Of a stretch of 64,000 nt of DNA, positions 34,201-47,204 are shown one piece after another. Positions within the stretch are counted from its first letter, which is position 1. Each line of letters starts with the position of its first letter. Origin of the DNA: Phoronis australis (Eukaryota > Phoronida > Phoronidae); NCBI GenBank assembly GCA_002633005.1, contig NMRA01000303.1, positions 350,512 to 414,511 of the forward strand, written 5' to 3'. A model generated the notes under the pieces. That model was not told the DNA's origin, ran no database searches, and was given only the letters and a program-made list of their open reading frames with translations. Position numbers and translations under genes: made by a program.

Positions 34201-37200
34201 NNNNNNNNNNNNGGGGGGGGGGCACTTTACCCTCTATTTATGCTTTTGAGAATACTTTAAAACAGTTTTATATCACGGAGAAATATATTTTTGGAAAGAA
34301 TAGACAGCTTCATAGATTTGGAGATAGATGGTCAAATTTTACCCATGCTGTCTAAGACTAAGCGTGGCTGAGTTATTGGAAATAAATGTTTTAAACGTAA
34401 AAATATATGTACATAAAGCAAACTCGATTAAAACATTTTCATAATTTTACTGTGTAGTCAGAAACAAACATCATCTGTAAATTTTGCCTAGCATTTAACT
34501 TAGCACATTAATACTCAGTTCTAGTGTTGTAGAAAACATATATTCCAGACATGATAATTAAAACTGCCATGTCTACTTAACATACAGTAGAGTGAAGCTA
34601 GTTATTACACAAAACTAAATTGTCATGGGTGAATCCAGGACACTGTAGAAAACTTATCAAAATCGATGGTGATTAATTCCGAAGGTCTACAAGTACGAAG
34701 GTATACCAGTCTGAAAATGAAAAGTTTGTTATCAACTAGGCCTACTTCAACAATATAACGTGTCGAATTCCAGCAACTGCTTAAATCAGCTTTTAGACGC
34801 CTGACTAGTTCCTTCAAAATCGACCACTTCCTCTTGGCACGAGGCTCACAACGGTTATTATCAAATAAAATGTTCCGGAATTTACCAGCGCTTAGTCTGA
34901 GTATCCGACGACCAAGTGCCCCTTAAAACGTTCCAAACGAGAGCGCTCGGAGGAGCGACACTTGGCAAAATTAAGCGAAAAGACGGCGCAGTTGTAGTGA
35001 TTGTGTGCTATAATAATTGTACCAATTTTCAGCCCTATACGTCGAAAAATGCGGCCTCTATGAGCAATCTCTTCATGGTCTTGTTCAATAAAAGCTAAAC
35101 CAACATCAGTGCAGCAAGACGGTCAATAAAGGAACAGCGCTATCAGAAAATCCCAAATAAATAAAAAAGTAGACGTCCTAGCGAAAAATTAGAAATATCT
35201 TCTGAAAGCCCGTTCAAAATTTTATCTAACCTGGCAGTTTTGTAACATTCCATAAATTTTTTGAAAAAAATGAATTTTTTTGAAATAACTCGAGAACGGT
35301 AAGTCTGATAAAAACGTTATCGCAGAACTTTTGAAAGAGCATACTTCAAGGAATCCACATGCAAAAATTCACGTCATTTTCTCTACCTTATCCGACTTAC
35401 AGACCGCACTTATTGCCATTCGTCGGACTTGTTCGGACTTGTGAACTTTCGTTTTTTAAATGTTTTTTGAAAATGCTTGCGTTTTTCAGACTTACGGAAT
35501 TTCATGTAAACCTTAGGACTATCGAGAGTTACCCAATTCCACCCATACTTGGCGGTACATCTGTCTAACCTGATGAAACAGGAAGGTTGAGCCAGGGATT
35601 TAATCATTTAACAGAAAATTGACCTCTGAATTAAATCGACCTTGATGACCGAGACACAGCTTGATGACACAGGCGACTCCAAATATTGCACTTTTCATAA
35701 CTGTACAAAAGTATTTAAATTCGTTTAAACACAGGCTGTATAAAAATTGGAACTCACGTTATAGGGAGAACTGCTCCAATACGGCTGCTTGCAGCGCCAC
35801 CATTGCCGGATATCCTATGTGTACTACTGGAAAGCAGTGCGTAGTTGGTCACCTCAAATGAGGACGCGGAGTCTCCGGCAAATTCGTTATATTTCGGGGT
35901 AGGGCAAAATCGTGCAAAGTTCTGCGCTGATTGACGAAAACTCAACCGTTGGAAGTCGTTTTTTTATTTCCCTACTAAGGGAGGGTCACAGGACCTAGGA
36001 ATGGAAGAGTATCTATTTTCAGTGGTTGGTTTTCCGGCAATAGACGTTTTATATTGAGGACGCGGAATCTCCGGCAAATTCGCTGTGGTTCGGGGTAAGA
36101 CAAAATCGTGCAAATTTGTGCGCCGATTGACGAAACTCAACCGTTGGAAGTCATTTTTTTCTATTTCCCTAACAATGGAGTGCCAGAGGATCTAGGAATG
36201 GAAGGGTATTGATTTTCAACAATTGGTTTTCCGGCAATGGACGTTTTAAGTGAGGACGCATAGTCTCCGGCAAATTCACCGTGGTTCGGGGTAGGGCAAA
36301 ATCGTGCAAAGTTCTGCGCCTATTGACGAAAACTCAACCGTTGGAAATCGATTTTTCTTATTCCCTACTAAGGGAGGGCCAGAGGACCTAGGACTGGAAG
36401 GGCATCGATTTTCAATGGTTGGTTTTCCGGCAATAGACTTTTTAAACGGTATGAATACGCAGTTGAGTTTCGCGGAAAATCTCATAAAGTAGGCTTAACA
36501 ATCAATTCTCGTGCCAGCTGAAAACGGAGTCTACTCATCTTTGTCTGTTTATAGAAAACTTTCGTACTCTGCTCAAGCAGTATCGAGTGACTGGAGTTTT
36601 TGCAAGTATTGCCACATCAGTTAGTGAAAATTAACGGCCTTACGGAGTCATAACTGACTTAGAATGGTTTGTCTTAAACTGAAATCTAATCGACAGGAAT
36701 GTCGGGACCTGCAGGTCTGGCCAAAAATATTCAAAACAGTAATAGTCATAACAATAGCAATCACAGTAACAGTGCGAATAACGATATAAAAATAAAAATT
36801 GCGGTCTGGTACACGTTGTGGTGAGCAGACTGCTAAGGTAGGTCCGCAGCAGTAATCTCCTGAAACCATTTTTTATATTTTATTAATGCATATATAAAAC
36901 CTAAATGAGGATGTAAAGACTTCAGTTAAGGAAGTGGCCAGTTATTCCACTAAGCCACACTGCTTCCATCTATAACTGAATAACAATAAAAATAGCAACA
37001 AAAAATAACAATAGAAATAACGACGGCAATGATAATGATAATGGTAAAGAAATGACAAAAGTCTAGTAAGAGATATGGCAATAATAATAACAATCACAAT
37101 GATACCAATAACAAAGTAATAGTAATAAAACCATATTATTCGAATACTTGCAATTTACACTTACTATTTTGCAGCGCAACACTTTCCAGCTTGTCCTTGT

Positions 37201-39777
37201 GTCAGACGGGCCAAGGACCTTCGGCTTCAAGATTTACGACAAGCTTCAATGGACGACTGGCACCGCCAGCGGGGGCTCTGCAAACACGGGACTGGGCGGA
37301 GTTAAAGCTTCGGTGAGTATACGGCGATTTTAAGTCCAGTCAACAACGGTTGTTTAACATATTTTTACCAGTCAGATCGAATTACGAGACAGCTAAAGGG
37401 TTTTCCATGTCGTTTCTGGCTCATCAGGCCTGTAACCAGTTATTGAAAAGGGATGATGGAGGAGCTAGAGAAAATTACTTTCTAAAGACTGAAACTTTTT
37501 GAAATTTAAAGTACGTTTCATATTGCAACACATTTTTACTGTTTACAAACACCCGCGTTGATATTTAATGTAAAGTTGTTAATAAGCATTCTGACTTTAT
37601 TTGCACGACGCGACACGGTACTCTGGTAATAGTCACCACTGAATAGGTTTAGCAGTTACCATTGTTAGCTTATCGATTGTGCAAAACGGTTTAGGCCATT
37701 CAGGATGCGGGTTTGTAAAAGTATGCCGCTGGTTGGCCGAGATCATTCGATTATTTGATTCAGCGAGGGATTTCAATCACTTGTATTTAAAATTAAACAA
37801 AGATTGAAAACGTTATAAGCTGCCACACTAGTTTGGTTTGAAGAAATGTTAGTTAAAAGTAAATGACTTCATTTTTTCAAAAAATACTCTAATTCTTTTA
37901 TATTTATTAGAATTTGCCATGTTGACCAAAAACGCCTTAAAAGGACTAAAGACCTATTATAAATGCCAAAATGGTTCACGTGATAACCACTGTACAAGAA
38001 TCTATTGAATTCTTCTTTCCAGATTGGGTTTTCCAAATCCTACAACAGCAACAAGTGGTACCAGGTACCCGGATTTTCTTTCAGTTCTAACGCACTCGAC
38101 ATGACGCAAGTGACCAACATACAGGGTCCATTCGTTTCGCCATGGCCCGGATGTTGGCTGGACCAGTATGATCTTGTTGGAACAAAAGGTAACTAACACG
38201 TTGACAGGGGCAGTTCCAGGTTGCATTTACTAGGAACCGTCAAATACCAATTTTGAGGCGATTTTAGTAATTGAACCTTATTTTTAATTTTCCTCAAAAT
38301 TTAATCGGCTCTGCGAAATGTTGTTTTAACAACTTGGCGATGTGAAATAAGACCTTTTCTTTCTTCATCGATTTTTCATGGTGATAAATTTCAGTGGTTT
38401 CCTGCTGGGTGTGGTATAAGACACCGAGCACCATCATAGAACTGGGCTTTGTTACGTAGATGAAAGAAACTTGCGAAGCACTTGTGGAACGAAAACAATG
38501 AATTGCATCCATATTCCAGCATTCCAAACCGACCAGTCACTTCAGTCGCTGCCATTTTACTAGGCTACGCTAGTGAAGTCTCGGGCATTCGCAAACCACT
38601 CAATTTTCACGCAAGTGATTTTTCGAAGTTTTGTGTGACCAATTTTTTTCGCGAGTTTTTCAAGCTGCCCTTGAACTGCGACGCGGAGGCATTATGAGAA
38701 GTTTGAACCAGTATTTGATAACAGTGACGTAGTATTTAGTGAATAATGTCAATCTTCCACCTTCGCTCAACATCGTTTGAGTATGGATTAGCTATACCCG
38801 AAACAGGTTTACTGAATTCACCTTTTCTAGCCAACCGTATTCTGGAAGACCCATTTTTCAACTCCATAACCTGCGGCAGTGTGAACCAATTTATGAAATG
38901 TCAAATGCGTTTGAAGTATTGATAATTTTTATAGTTAACCCACAGTAATCGTTAGTCTTTATAGCTTGAACTGATACGGACTAAGTAGCCGTAATTCACA
39001 AAAATTTTGGAGTGAACACAACACTCAAATACTTGGGAGTGGAAACCACTTCGAGTTTTTCATTTCCGAAGTACCATCTCTCATAATTTCTCAAAGCACC
39101 CTGAAAAAATGACTTTGGTCTTAATAAATTTAGCGACATACCTTATTTCTGGCCAAATGTGTCTCTAAAACGAATAAAAGTTTTTGCAATTTTTAAATTG
39201 CAAAAACTTTTATTCGTTTTAGTTAAAACTGATTAGTCTGCATACAAAGCGGAGAACAATACTATCGCATCAGGGACATTTCGACAGACAAAAAATGCCA
39301 TAACCATTACTTGAATGAATACATTTTATGAATTTGTTTGAAATTAATTCTCTCTGTGTCTCCCCCTCCCTCCCGCTCTATCTCCCCCTNCGTGGGCTAA
39401 GACATCTGGTTGGTTTGTGGACCACAACTTGTCATTAACTGGGAACCATTCAGATGTCTTAGTCAGTTGAACGGCTGAACCGGCTGAATGAGTCAAGTGC
39501 AACAATTGTACAAAACACATTATTCGATTTTTGTCTGCTTTCAGCTTCGATTATGAACTGTCTCCGTGACCAAAAATGCTGCGTCATGCAGGGCAATCGT
39601 TATCAACCAAATATACCTGGATGCACGAAATTTTACCAATGGGATTACCTCAACTCGACCCCTTTTACCGGTCCTCAGAACTGTGGAACAGGCACCATCT
39701 TCGATACATTCCCAACAATTTGCACGTGTAACCACAAGGCTAACGTTGACGATGCTACTTGCATGTCCATGCTATGA
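31243..39777 (+). CDS. secreted NIDO-domain protein with CBM14-like tail, paralogue 1 (six coding exons)
   Basis: Exons 31243-31318, 31930-32153, 33216-33518, 37175-37312, 38023-38188, 39545-39777; phases 1,0,0,0,1; 379 residues. Residues 1-22 are a signal peptide (core [15 protein letters not shown]). Residues about 61-300 form a nidogen-type NIDO domain: MFPYGN 61, [10 protein letters not shown] 69, YWADIDTR 134, [47 protein letters not shown]. This layout is that of alpha-tectorin and related matrix proteins. Residues 303-379 hold eight cysteines with [10 protein letters not shown]...NCGTGTIFD...PTIC. This resembles a peritrophin-A/CBM14 chitin-binding module, except that the usual third cysteine (YxC) is Trp. 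No EGF, VWD or membrane segment. A role in extracellular matrix, mucus or shell/cuticle is inferred; the chitin link is tentative. Intron 33519-37174 contains an assembly gap. Confidence 0.9.
32424..32640 (+). repeat. dispersed repeat family R3 copy
   Basis: GTCAGTTTCATGAACACTAA, AGAAATTTTGTCTTACGCTC and the following AT-rich body resemble the R3 copies at 19262 and 42850. In intron 32154-33215. Similarity was judged by eye only. Confidence 0.4.
33816..34222. other. assembly gap (383 N) bounded by G-runs
   Basis: N from 33830 to 34212, with 14 G immediately before and 10 G after. It lies in intron 33519-37174 of NIDO paralogue 1. The predicted ORFs crossing it are meaningless. Confidence 0.98.
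35859..36446. repeat. 196-bp satellite, three units
   Basis: Units start at 35859, 36055 and 36251 with TGAGGACGC(GG/AT) and each contains TCTCCGGCAAATTC, CAAAATCGTGCAAA, ACTCAACCGTTGGAA and TTGGTTTTCCGGCAAT. The period is exactly 196 bases both times, with modest divergence. Non-coding, in intron 33519-37174. Confidence 0.9.
36911..36975 (-). repeat. tRNA-derived SINE-like fragment
   Basis: The minus strand reads GTGTGGCTTAGTGGAATAAC (A-box-like), with downstream text similar in layout to the fragment at 2465-2570. No B box survives. Confidence 0.4.
39165..39222. repeat. 58-bp near-perfect palindrome
   Basis: Two 28-base arms (left 39165-39192 starting CTAAAACGAATAAAAG, right 39195-39222) are exact reverse complements around a 2-base centre. 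It is AT-rich, in the last intron (38189-39544) of NIDO paralogue 1, 322 bases before the last exon. Confidence 0.95.
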
Positions 39778-39810
39778 GATTATGTAGATTTACTCAGTGT
39801 ATGAAGGCAA

Positions 39811-39816
39811 AATAAA
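39811..39816 (+). promoter_or_regulatory. poly(A) signal AATAAA of NIDO paralogue 1
   Basis: Exact AATAAA 34 bases after the TGA at 39775-39777. Confidence 0.7.
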
Positions 39817-40198
39817 TTGAGTATGCTACAGTGTCATAAACGCGGTGAATGAGTTCACTTTATTAGTGTCATGCTTTAAAATAGCCTGGTTCCGGGGTCC
39901 CTGGTACACTTTTTAAAGGACTGTTTTAAAATCCCTTGTTGAAAATGGGTAGTGGCTAGCCCACTGAGTGAAGTGCTTGAATTTCATCATCTTACTTCAA
40001 AATTCACCGAAACATCAATTTCTTAGAGGCTTGTTTCACATTGGCAAAAATCACTTAATGCATTCTGCTGTTTTTGGTAAGATGCTAGAAATGTCCCGAA
40101 TTTCCGAATGTTCGCTGAAGGATCATGCAATTCTCACACTTCTAATAATTATTGAACTCTCCTATAAATCAGCTGATTTTGTAGATTCTGAAACATGG

Positions 40199-40286
40199 AA
40201 ATGCTACTAAACTCTACCATGTCTTCTGCATAGTCTTCTCATAAATGCTATTAAACTCTACCATGGCTTCTGCATAGACCTCTCAT
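40199..40286. repeat. 44-bp tandem duplication
   Basis: Two copies of ATGCTA(C/T)TAAACTCTACCATG... each ending CTCAT, with a few substitutions. Intergenic. Confidence 0.8.
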
Positions 40287-42444
40287 GAATTCGGAATGAC
40301 ACATGCTCTTGCAACAGCACCCCAATATTCATTGAAAAAAACAAAGAGAACATCAATACACGAATAAATAATTTACAGTTATTCCCGGATTTTCGATCGG
40401 AACATCCGTCATAGACAGGAAAGAGAAATCTAAAGCAACTGGCGGGCAAACGTATGGAAAGGTGGGAAAATTAGTAAACAATTGCAGAGACTCCTGTTAC
40501 ATACCGCATCAAGTTCAGACACAAGAGATCAAGCATACGACTTAAGAATGTGTTTTCGGGGTGTCCAGCTCATACTCGGGCTTTCAAATTTAATGATCAA
40601 TGCTTCTGACTTACTGCGCGCAGCATCACTCTCACACTCTAACAGATACACGTGTGCTCAACAATCTCTGCCACTTTTCCTTCCGTCACCCTCTAGCTCA
40701 GCCTGGTGTCAGTGCATCATTCGGATTGTTGCCATGCTCTAGGAATCTATGTTGGGCATATGGGTTGCACATTATTTAGACGACTGTCAGTACATCTCCA
40801 GTCTTGATCAATTTAAGAACACCTTTTAAATCACCACGGAAGGAGAATTTCCAGAACCGAAATACACTGACAGGAAACGCAATGTCATTAAAGAATGAAA
40901 AAAAGTGACAGTTGTTTCCATTAGCGGGCCAACCTCCTTCCATCATGGGATATCCTCCCTTAACATAAAATGCTGTACGGCTTCAAGAGTACAGAAAAAG
41001 TGAGGCCACTGACTCCATAACTGCGGACCCCCTCTTTGAAACAAAGGATGTAAACAAGGAAAAGGAAGAAAATGTTAGCCAAGGATGTCATCAGCAGGCC
41101 CCATCCAAGAATTGGGATTTACATCGGAAGATAACAGAAGGTAGAAAAGAAAAGAAAGACACAAGAGTCCATTATCCCTCGCCATAGAGAGGTTCCTGGA
41201 GAACTAAAGCTTTGCAGTCTTGAGTTTTAACAAGAATTAATCAATTTATCCTGGAAAATCTGTGCAAAGCAAATTTCCTCGAACTTTTGTGACGTATAGA
41301 CGAACACGAACAAGAGCATAATGTAAAAGCAGAGTAGACGACCCGTTGGCCTACTTCAAAACGTTAGAGGCCTCCTGTTAGATATGTCCCATCCAGGTTC
41401 CCTATAGGTAAATTAAGAGCTGGAAGTTGACAAATGTCATTTTCTATTCTTTTCTGTTGAACATATTATGTTTTGTCATTTCTTTTGCCAATCCCGTCCC
41501 CCACGCCTGCGTCCGTCACCGCGAAGATTTTACAAATGTACCTTCACTCCGGTAAATCATTGGAGAGCATGTACCACCCAGTATCCCTGCTTCTCACCTC
41601 CCTGTTTAGTGGAGACGCTGTCCCCAACTTCATAAGTGGGGTACAAGGCATGATTGCGCCATGTTCTCGCTTCGTACACCTACAATGAGTCTCCCAGAAG
41701 GCTTACAACGCTGATTAGTATCTTACATTGAAATATCTAAGCCTCGGAACGCTTAGTTCCCACTAAAGTTCCAAAAAGAAAAGGAAAGCGGTGCTGGTTA
41801 TAGAATCCGACTGGCGAGGCTAACTTCGGAAAGGAAAATATCAGCGAGACGAAACAGCATCTTGGTAAGAGATTTTCGCAACATAGGAAGTACAACGCTA
41901 ATGGACTGAAACGGTCAACATGCAACCGCACCGTATATAAACTAAAACACAGTGACGTCAGGAACGACAATCTATTAAAAACTTGTACACGACGCACGCA
42001 ATTTTTCAAATTTATTTATTACACCCATTCAAAGGAGACGGGTTGCCCACGCAATGTAAGTCGGCATAAATCAAGAGTTGTCCAAAAGAATAGATTCATT
42101 ATATTTATGTTAACAATGATAAACAAGTGCATGGCAAACACAAGCACGGATGCAATGCAATAATGTCAAGTGTTTAAACGTCCTTAAAAAGGTACAGTCA
42201 GTCAAATACAGCTTTGTCAACATTAACTTGAAAGGTACTCTTGTCGAGAAACTAAAATATTGCACTGCTGTAGGACACCATTTCACCTTCAAACATGTTA
42301 ATCACGCAGAAGTGAAAGGATGCTCATTTTACTATAATAATAAATAAAAATAATGCGCTTTTAATAAACGTTGTCTATTACTTCAGACGTGACACTCCGC
42401 AGCTCTCATGTCGTTCGGAAAAAGTGAAACTGCCTAGATGCTCA
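40287..42444. other. intergenic, nothing recognised
   Basis: No coding region, repeat or structure that I can support. ORFs at 40482-40742 and 41473-41688 look like chance frames with no domain. Confidence 0.4.
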
Positions 42445-42601
42445 CAGTGAAGGATTTAGAGGGGGCCAACAGGGCCATGGCCCCCCTAAAATTCACGCAG
42501 ATTCCATATGGCAGTTGGGGGCTGCGAATGTCTGACGGGCAAAATCCTGGCTAATACTCTGTCGTGGCACCCCCTAACTAGAAATCCTGGATCCGCCCCT
42601 G
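42445..42601. mobile_element. MITE family M2, copy 1, with 5-bp target duplication
   Basis: A 157-bp element from CAGTGAAGGATTTAGAGG to CCTGGATCCGCCCCTG, with imperfect terminal inverted repeats. It is flanked by direct repeats GCTCA (42440-42444 and 42602-42606). Its sister at 54068-54222 shares GCGAATGTCTGACGGG and ends. Confidence 0.88.
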
Positions 42602-42655
42602 GCTCACAGGCTACACTCACTTCGCCGGTTGCGCCGTTCAACTGACTAATACATC

Positions 42656-42809
42656 TGCTTCCCGTTCAGTAACGCTAGGACCTCGCTAAAAAGCAAGACT
42701 TCGCGAGATTACGTGAGATATTGCAGTGCATTTTAAATGAGATCACGTGACTTTGACTAGGTTTTAGCTAGGTCCTAGCGTAGGTCCTAGTGTCTACTGA
42801 ACGCACGCC
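42656..42809. mobile_element. MITE family M3, copy 1
   Basis: The left end CCCGTTCAGTAACGCTAGGACCT pairs with the right end AGGTCCTAGTGTCTACTGAACG (inverted). The body holds CACGTGACTTTGACTAG. The near-identical copy at 52452-52606 defines its borders. Confidence 0.85.
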
Positions 42810-42849
42810 TGATTTGTTGTTGATGACGACTTCCGGCTTACTGACCAAT

Positions 42850-43050
42850 CAGGGTCTCTTTCATCAAAAGTGACTTGAGGCGTAAGGCAGAAATTTGTTC
42901 TTTCGATCAACACAAGTATTTATGAAAAATAAGCTAAATCATCTGTGCAAAAATCCAATCTCTTGGAACACACACATAATTGCTAGTTACTAACATCATT
43001 TATAGGAATTATTTTTAGACAGTGCTGCCTCCATAGTTCCTTGTGAAGTA
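42850..43050 (+). repeat. dispersed repeat family R3 copy
   Basis: Contains TTTCATCAAAAGTGACTTGA, AGAAATTTGTTCTTTCGATC and ACATAATTGCTAGTTACTAA in the order of the other R3 copies. Confidence 0.4.
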
Positions 43051-43559
43051 GGTGCGTAGGATCAAAACATTTTCAGTCACTTTGATTGAATCAAATCCTT
43101 GGAGTCTCAGCCGGTTGATCACGTAAGCGTTCTCTATGTAAGCGTAGTTTCATGGAAGAAAAGCAAAATCTCGCACGATCTCGCAAAATCAAGCAAATCA
43201 AACGAGTGTGCCGAGCGTGTGCTAGAAAAATGGCGATCGCTCATGTGGCCGGAGTGTTGAATTTTGAGATTGAATTCACAGAAAAAAAATGAACCTTTTT
43301 CACAGCAAATAAAGGGTAATGTCTTGAGGTCCACGGGACCCTGTCACAGTGGAACCGGCAAGGTGAATCAAGTGGAGCCACACTAAAACAAGCAATAGCA
43401 ATGCAAAACGTAGAAATACACACAACTTCAACGCAAACGGGATCCTTCGTGGTAAGTTTATTAACGACATAAAATGGTCTATGGGTGGCGAGCAATTCAT
43501 TTATGTCATACCCAACGGAGCTAAAGGAAAGACGTCGCTGTCTCCCTATAGCCAAATTT

Positions 43560-44430
43560 TATGAGAATCCGCACAAAACCTTCAAAGATACAGAGGCAAA
43601 CGTAAACACATAAAATTGCCACAGGGAGGCGCACAGCGCCAAAGAAATCATTTTCTGTATTCACGTTCATTAGGTATACATTTGTCAAATTTCACAAAGA
43701 TCATGCAAGAGTTTGGGAGATTCGGTCGTTGATGGACACCAGGGGGCAGAACAGTAGTCAGTTCTCTGGAAAACCATTTCAGTGGTACTCTTCTCAGCAG
43801 GCAAACATCTGCCACCTTTCTTAACGATCCTTTGTCAGATAGAGAGTCTGCACTAAAGCAGACTCGAAAATAATACAAAATGGCTACTAGGTTGTGCACA
43901 GTGAATTTAATCCGTCCACAAATAGAACGGCATAGTCGTCTCATTAATAAAAAACTTATTTGCTGAAGCTCATGAAAATCTGTCTAGGAGCTTTGAAGAC
44001 GATATAGAGGTAAACGTAACAAAATAATACGTCCCCTAGGAGACGCAGCAGTAGTCAGATCCGTTAAGAAATCGTCATCAGTTATTGGCACAATTAGTTA
44101 ATATCACAAAAACCCTGCGACAGTTACAGGAGACTCAGGCGTTGACGCACACTTTGACAAAATAAATTGCCATAGGCGGCACCACGGTAGTCAGAGCCGT
44201 CCGAAAAACAAGGTCAGCCGTGATCTCACCAGGAACACATCAGCCAGTTTAAACAATGGTCCGTTAAGTGGTTTGGCAGAACATCACACCAAACCCGTCC
44301 AAAACGTAACGGCTTTGTTGTCTCCTAAAAAACATATTGTCAAATTTCGTGAAAATTCGAGAAAGACACCTGATAGTGTAGGAAACGGTAAAATAGAATT
44401 TCCCCTAGGGGGCACAGTGGCAGTCGGATC
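43560..44430 (+). repeat. satellite array S1, second location, with CTCF-like cores
   Basis: Degenerate monomers of the 14850-16640 family. Motif remnants occur at about 43617 (CCACAGGGAGGCGCAC), 43733 (ACACCAGGGGGCAGA), 43879, 44031, 44171 and 44402 (CCCCTAGGGGGCACAG), mostly 116-152 bases apart, with shared text such as GTCGGATCCGTCCGAAAGTC and AGAGGTAAACGTAA. Intergenic between the NIDO genes. An older, more diverged array than the one in NABP. Confidence 0.72.
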
Positions 44431-44439
44431 CGTCCGAAA

Positions 44440-47150
44440 GTCGCAGTCATCCGTTATGTCTCGATCATACAGTGTAACGCTAATATTTGTAGATGGAATA
44501 ACAATATATTCCCTGAACAATTATTTATTTTTATTAAATGCACTGTTTATTTGCTTAGGCGGTTGCACCCTGAATTTCCCAAATGATGGACTAAAATTTT
44601 ATAATATGATAGACCAAGGATTTTCCAGGACAAATGATACAATAGAACCAGAATAGTCTACGCCCGATTAGCTACTACGAATCTGTCCCATATCTAAATG
44701 AAATGATTTTGGCAAAAAAGCTTTGTTGTTAGCTCCACAACGTAACTACAGGTACAGTACACATGTATATACATCCTAAGTCATCTTTTAAGTGGATAAG
44801 ATTCTTGTTTTCATTTGGCGACAAAGTAGGAGACCACACAGTTAAGCATTCATCATTACTCCCACATAATCATGCACAAACGGCAGTGTGGCTTTTTATC
44901 AAAAACAGGACATTCATTTTAGACCGCGACTGAAGTGTAGGGATCACTGATGCGTCCGTTCCCTTGAAACACGTATGTACTGCAATGGAAAAACATGTTC
45001 GATTTTTTGTTTTTGTTTTAGTAGAAATAATTTAAGTTCAAAGGTATGTCGATTGAACACTTCAAGGAAGAGCGCATAGGCGGTATCAATTTAAATATCA
45101 AGTTCCAAATTTTGAGCCAATGAAAGACCGGAGTCTGACTAAATCCGATTTTCTTCAGTATTTAGCTGATAAAAAAGACAAGTGAATCAAGCCACTTTCA
45201 TGTGATAAGACTTGATTTCCGTCACCAACAAGAACATCGAAACCACCAGTGATTGAAGATGAGGACGCTTCATAGGATATTGAGAGCTCGAAGAAGTGTA
45301 AGTTGGCTCATTCGGCAACATTTCACAATATGTATGTCTATAGAAACAAAAGCGTTTACCTACGCATTTTCGGAGTTCCTTGACAGAATTTCAAGAAGTT
45401 CGGTAAGTTAAAAAGTATCTATCACAGCTCCTGTTTCAGGCGGATTTGACCTACATTGTGGCCCATAGTTGCTTTTTTATTGTTTATATTATGGAGTGTT
45501 ATTTTGACATGTATATGTGATTGCGTAAAGTGCCAGTAAATCTTACATTTTCGCTACTTATTTTTATCTACTTCACTTATTTTAGCCCTGAAATTTAATT
45601 TCCCGTGTCCGTATGTTCTGCATTCAATCTCAGGTAAGTAACCGTAAATACGTAGCTAAAGAACACTCAAACAGCACGGATCTTAGAAAACACAATGAAA
45701 AACGCGTTTTTTTTTTAAAACATTAGTATTTCGCCAGCAACTTTGATTGACTGCAATTCAATAACGGTTGTGTACGCTTTTTGATTTTTCTACGCCAACC
45801 ACATGAAAATGACAATTTGATGAGATGAAAAATAGTCTCGGTTTTTCTATAAAAAGAAGATCGTTGAATTAATTTTGTAGTACATCGTAGAAGAATTGTA
45901 AGTATGAATTCGAGTTGTGAAAATGCACTTTACGGTTACATGCATGTAGGAACCTAGATTAATGTCTAAATTTTGCTAACTTTGGAATATCATATTTCAT
46001 AAATACTTGTAGCTTACCTTATTAGCACGAAACTTTCCGATACTATGCTTTATGTTCCGTTCTATAAATTGCTATAGTAATTATTTTTAGAATATTTCAC
46101 TTTTGCACGAGGGCTATGAAAAAGCTCAAAAATTTGCATAAATGAAAACAAAATGATAATTCATCTAGAATGTTTGCATGCGTAGCAAACGAAAATTGTC
46201 CGTGTTATGTATACCACTGTCAACGAACCTTTCTGTTTGATAAACTTACTAAAATGATACGGCCCTGTGCATGACCCATTGAAAGACAAATTGGTGAAAG
46301 GCAAAAATCAAATTTTAAGATATTTTTACTTCCTATAGATATGTACATTTATTGAGTTAAAATTTATAGTTTTGAAGACATTTTGGCTTAATAGTCAGAC
46401 TTGTCGATAAGTTCCTACAAAACCTCACAACAGGTACCCTTTAAACAAACTGTACAATGTGCAAGGAGATTCTTACATGTATGTTTAACGGCAAATTTAT
46501 ATGTTTTTCGCAGTATCTCTTTGAATCAAGGTTTCAGAGAATTTGAAGGAAAAGAGCACAAACACGAGGGAATTAACTTGTTTCGTGTTTTAGCTAAAGG
46601 CGATTTTAATTCATTTGCAAATGCACTGTGGTGAGTGGAGAATGTGTTCCACGACAACATTCCAAGACAAAAATATAACGGAAATACGTAAAACGTGTTT
46701 GCGTAAAAGCTATCGCTGCATAGGCTTTTGTAACATCTGCAGTTTGTCTTGCAACCCAATGTCCAAAACCTTTTCCTGAATATCTCTTATCTATAGGTAC
46801 ATTTGTATCCTTGCTTTGTACATTTGTGTATAAACGATGCCCCATGCTCACAAAAATATTCCCATTTTCCAGCGCAAAGAAATTGATTTACTGAGAAATA
46901 ATGATATTTTTCTCAGACTTAGAACCTCGAAACTTGTTTTTTCAAGATATACACGTAACAAAAGAGAAGGAACACATATGATTCTAAAGAGATAACACTA
47001 GCTAATCAATTTCTCCTGCGAAACTGAACCTCTCACTTCTTACACACTGTCCACACAACGGCCACTTTTCCTTCAACTGCTGCGTCATTGGCCCACATTT
47101 CACACAGTTCTCATTTTAGAAAAGTTAGGACCACTGCTGTTAATCGATCT
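44440..47150. other. intergenic, nothing recognised
   Basis: AT-rich sequence upstream of NIDO paralogue 2. The ORFs at 46401-46634 and 46526-46851 carry no recognisable domain. The upstream non-coding exon of paralogue 2 may lie here or in 47200-47610. Confidence 0.35.
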
Positions 47151-47152
47151 CC

Positions 47153-47204
47153 GCATAAATCAGCGTATAAATCAGCGTATAAATCAGCGTATAAATCAGC
47201 GTAT
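47153..47204. repeat. 12-bp tandem repeat (ATAAATCAGCGT)
   Basis: About four consecutive copies of ATAAATCAGCGT, about 430 bases upstream of the paralogue 2 start codon. Confidence 0.9.

Noticed and set aside
33671-34260. ORFs crossing the N gap
   Set aside because: Consist of undetermined bases with Gly/Pro from G-runs.
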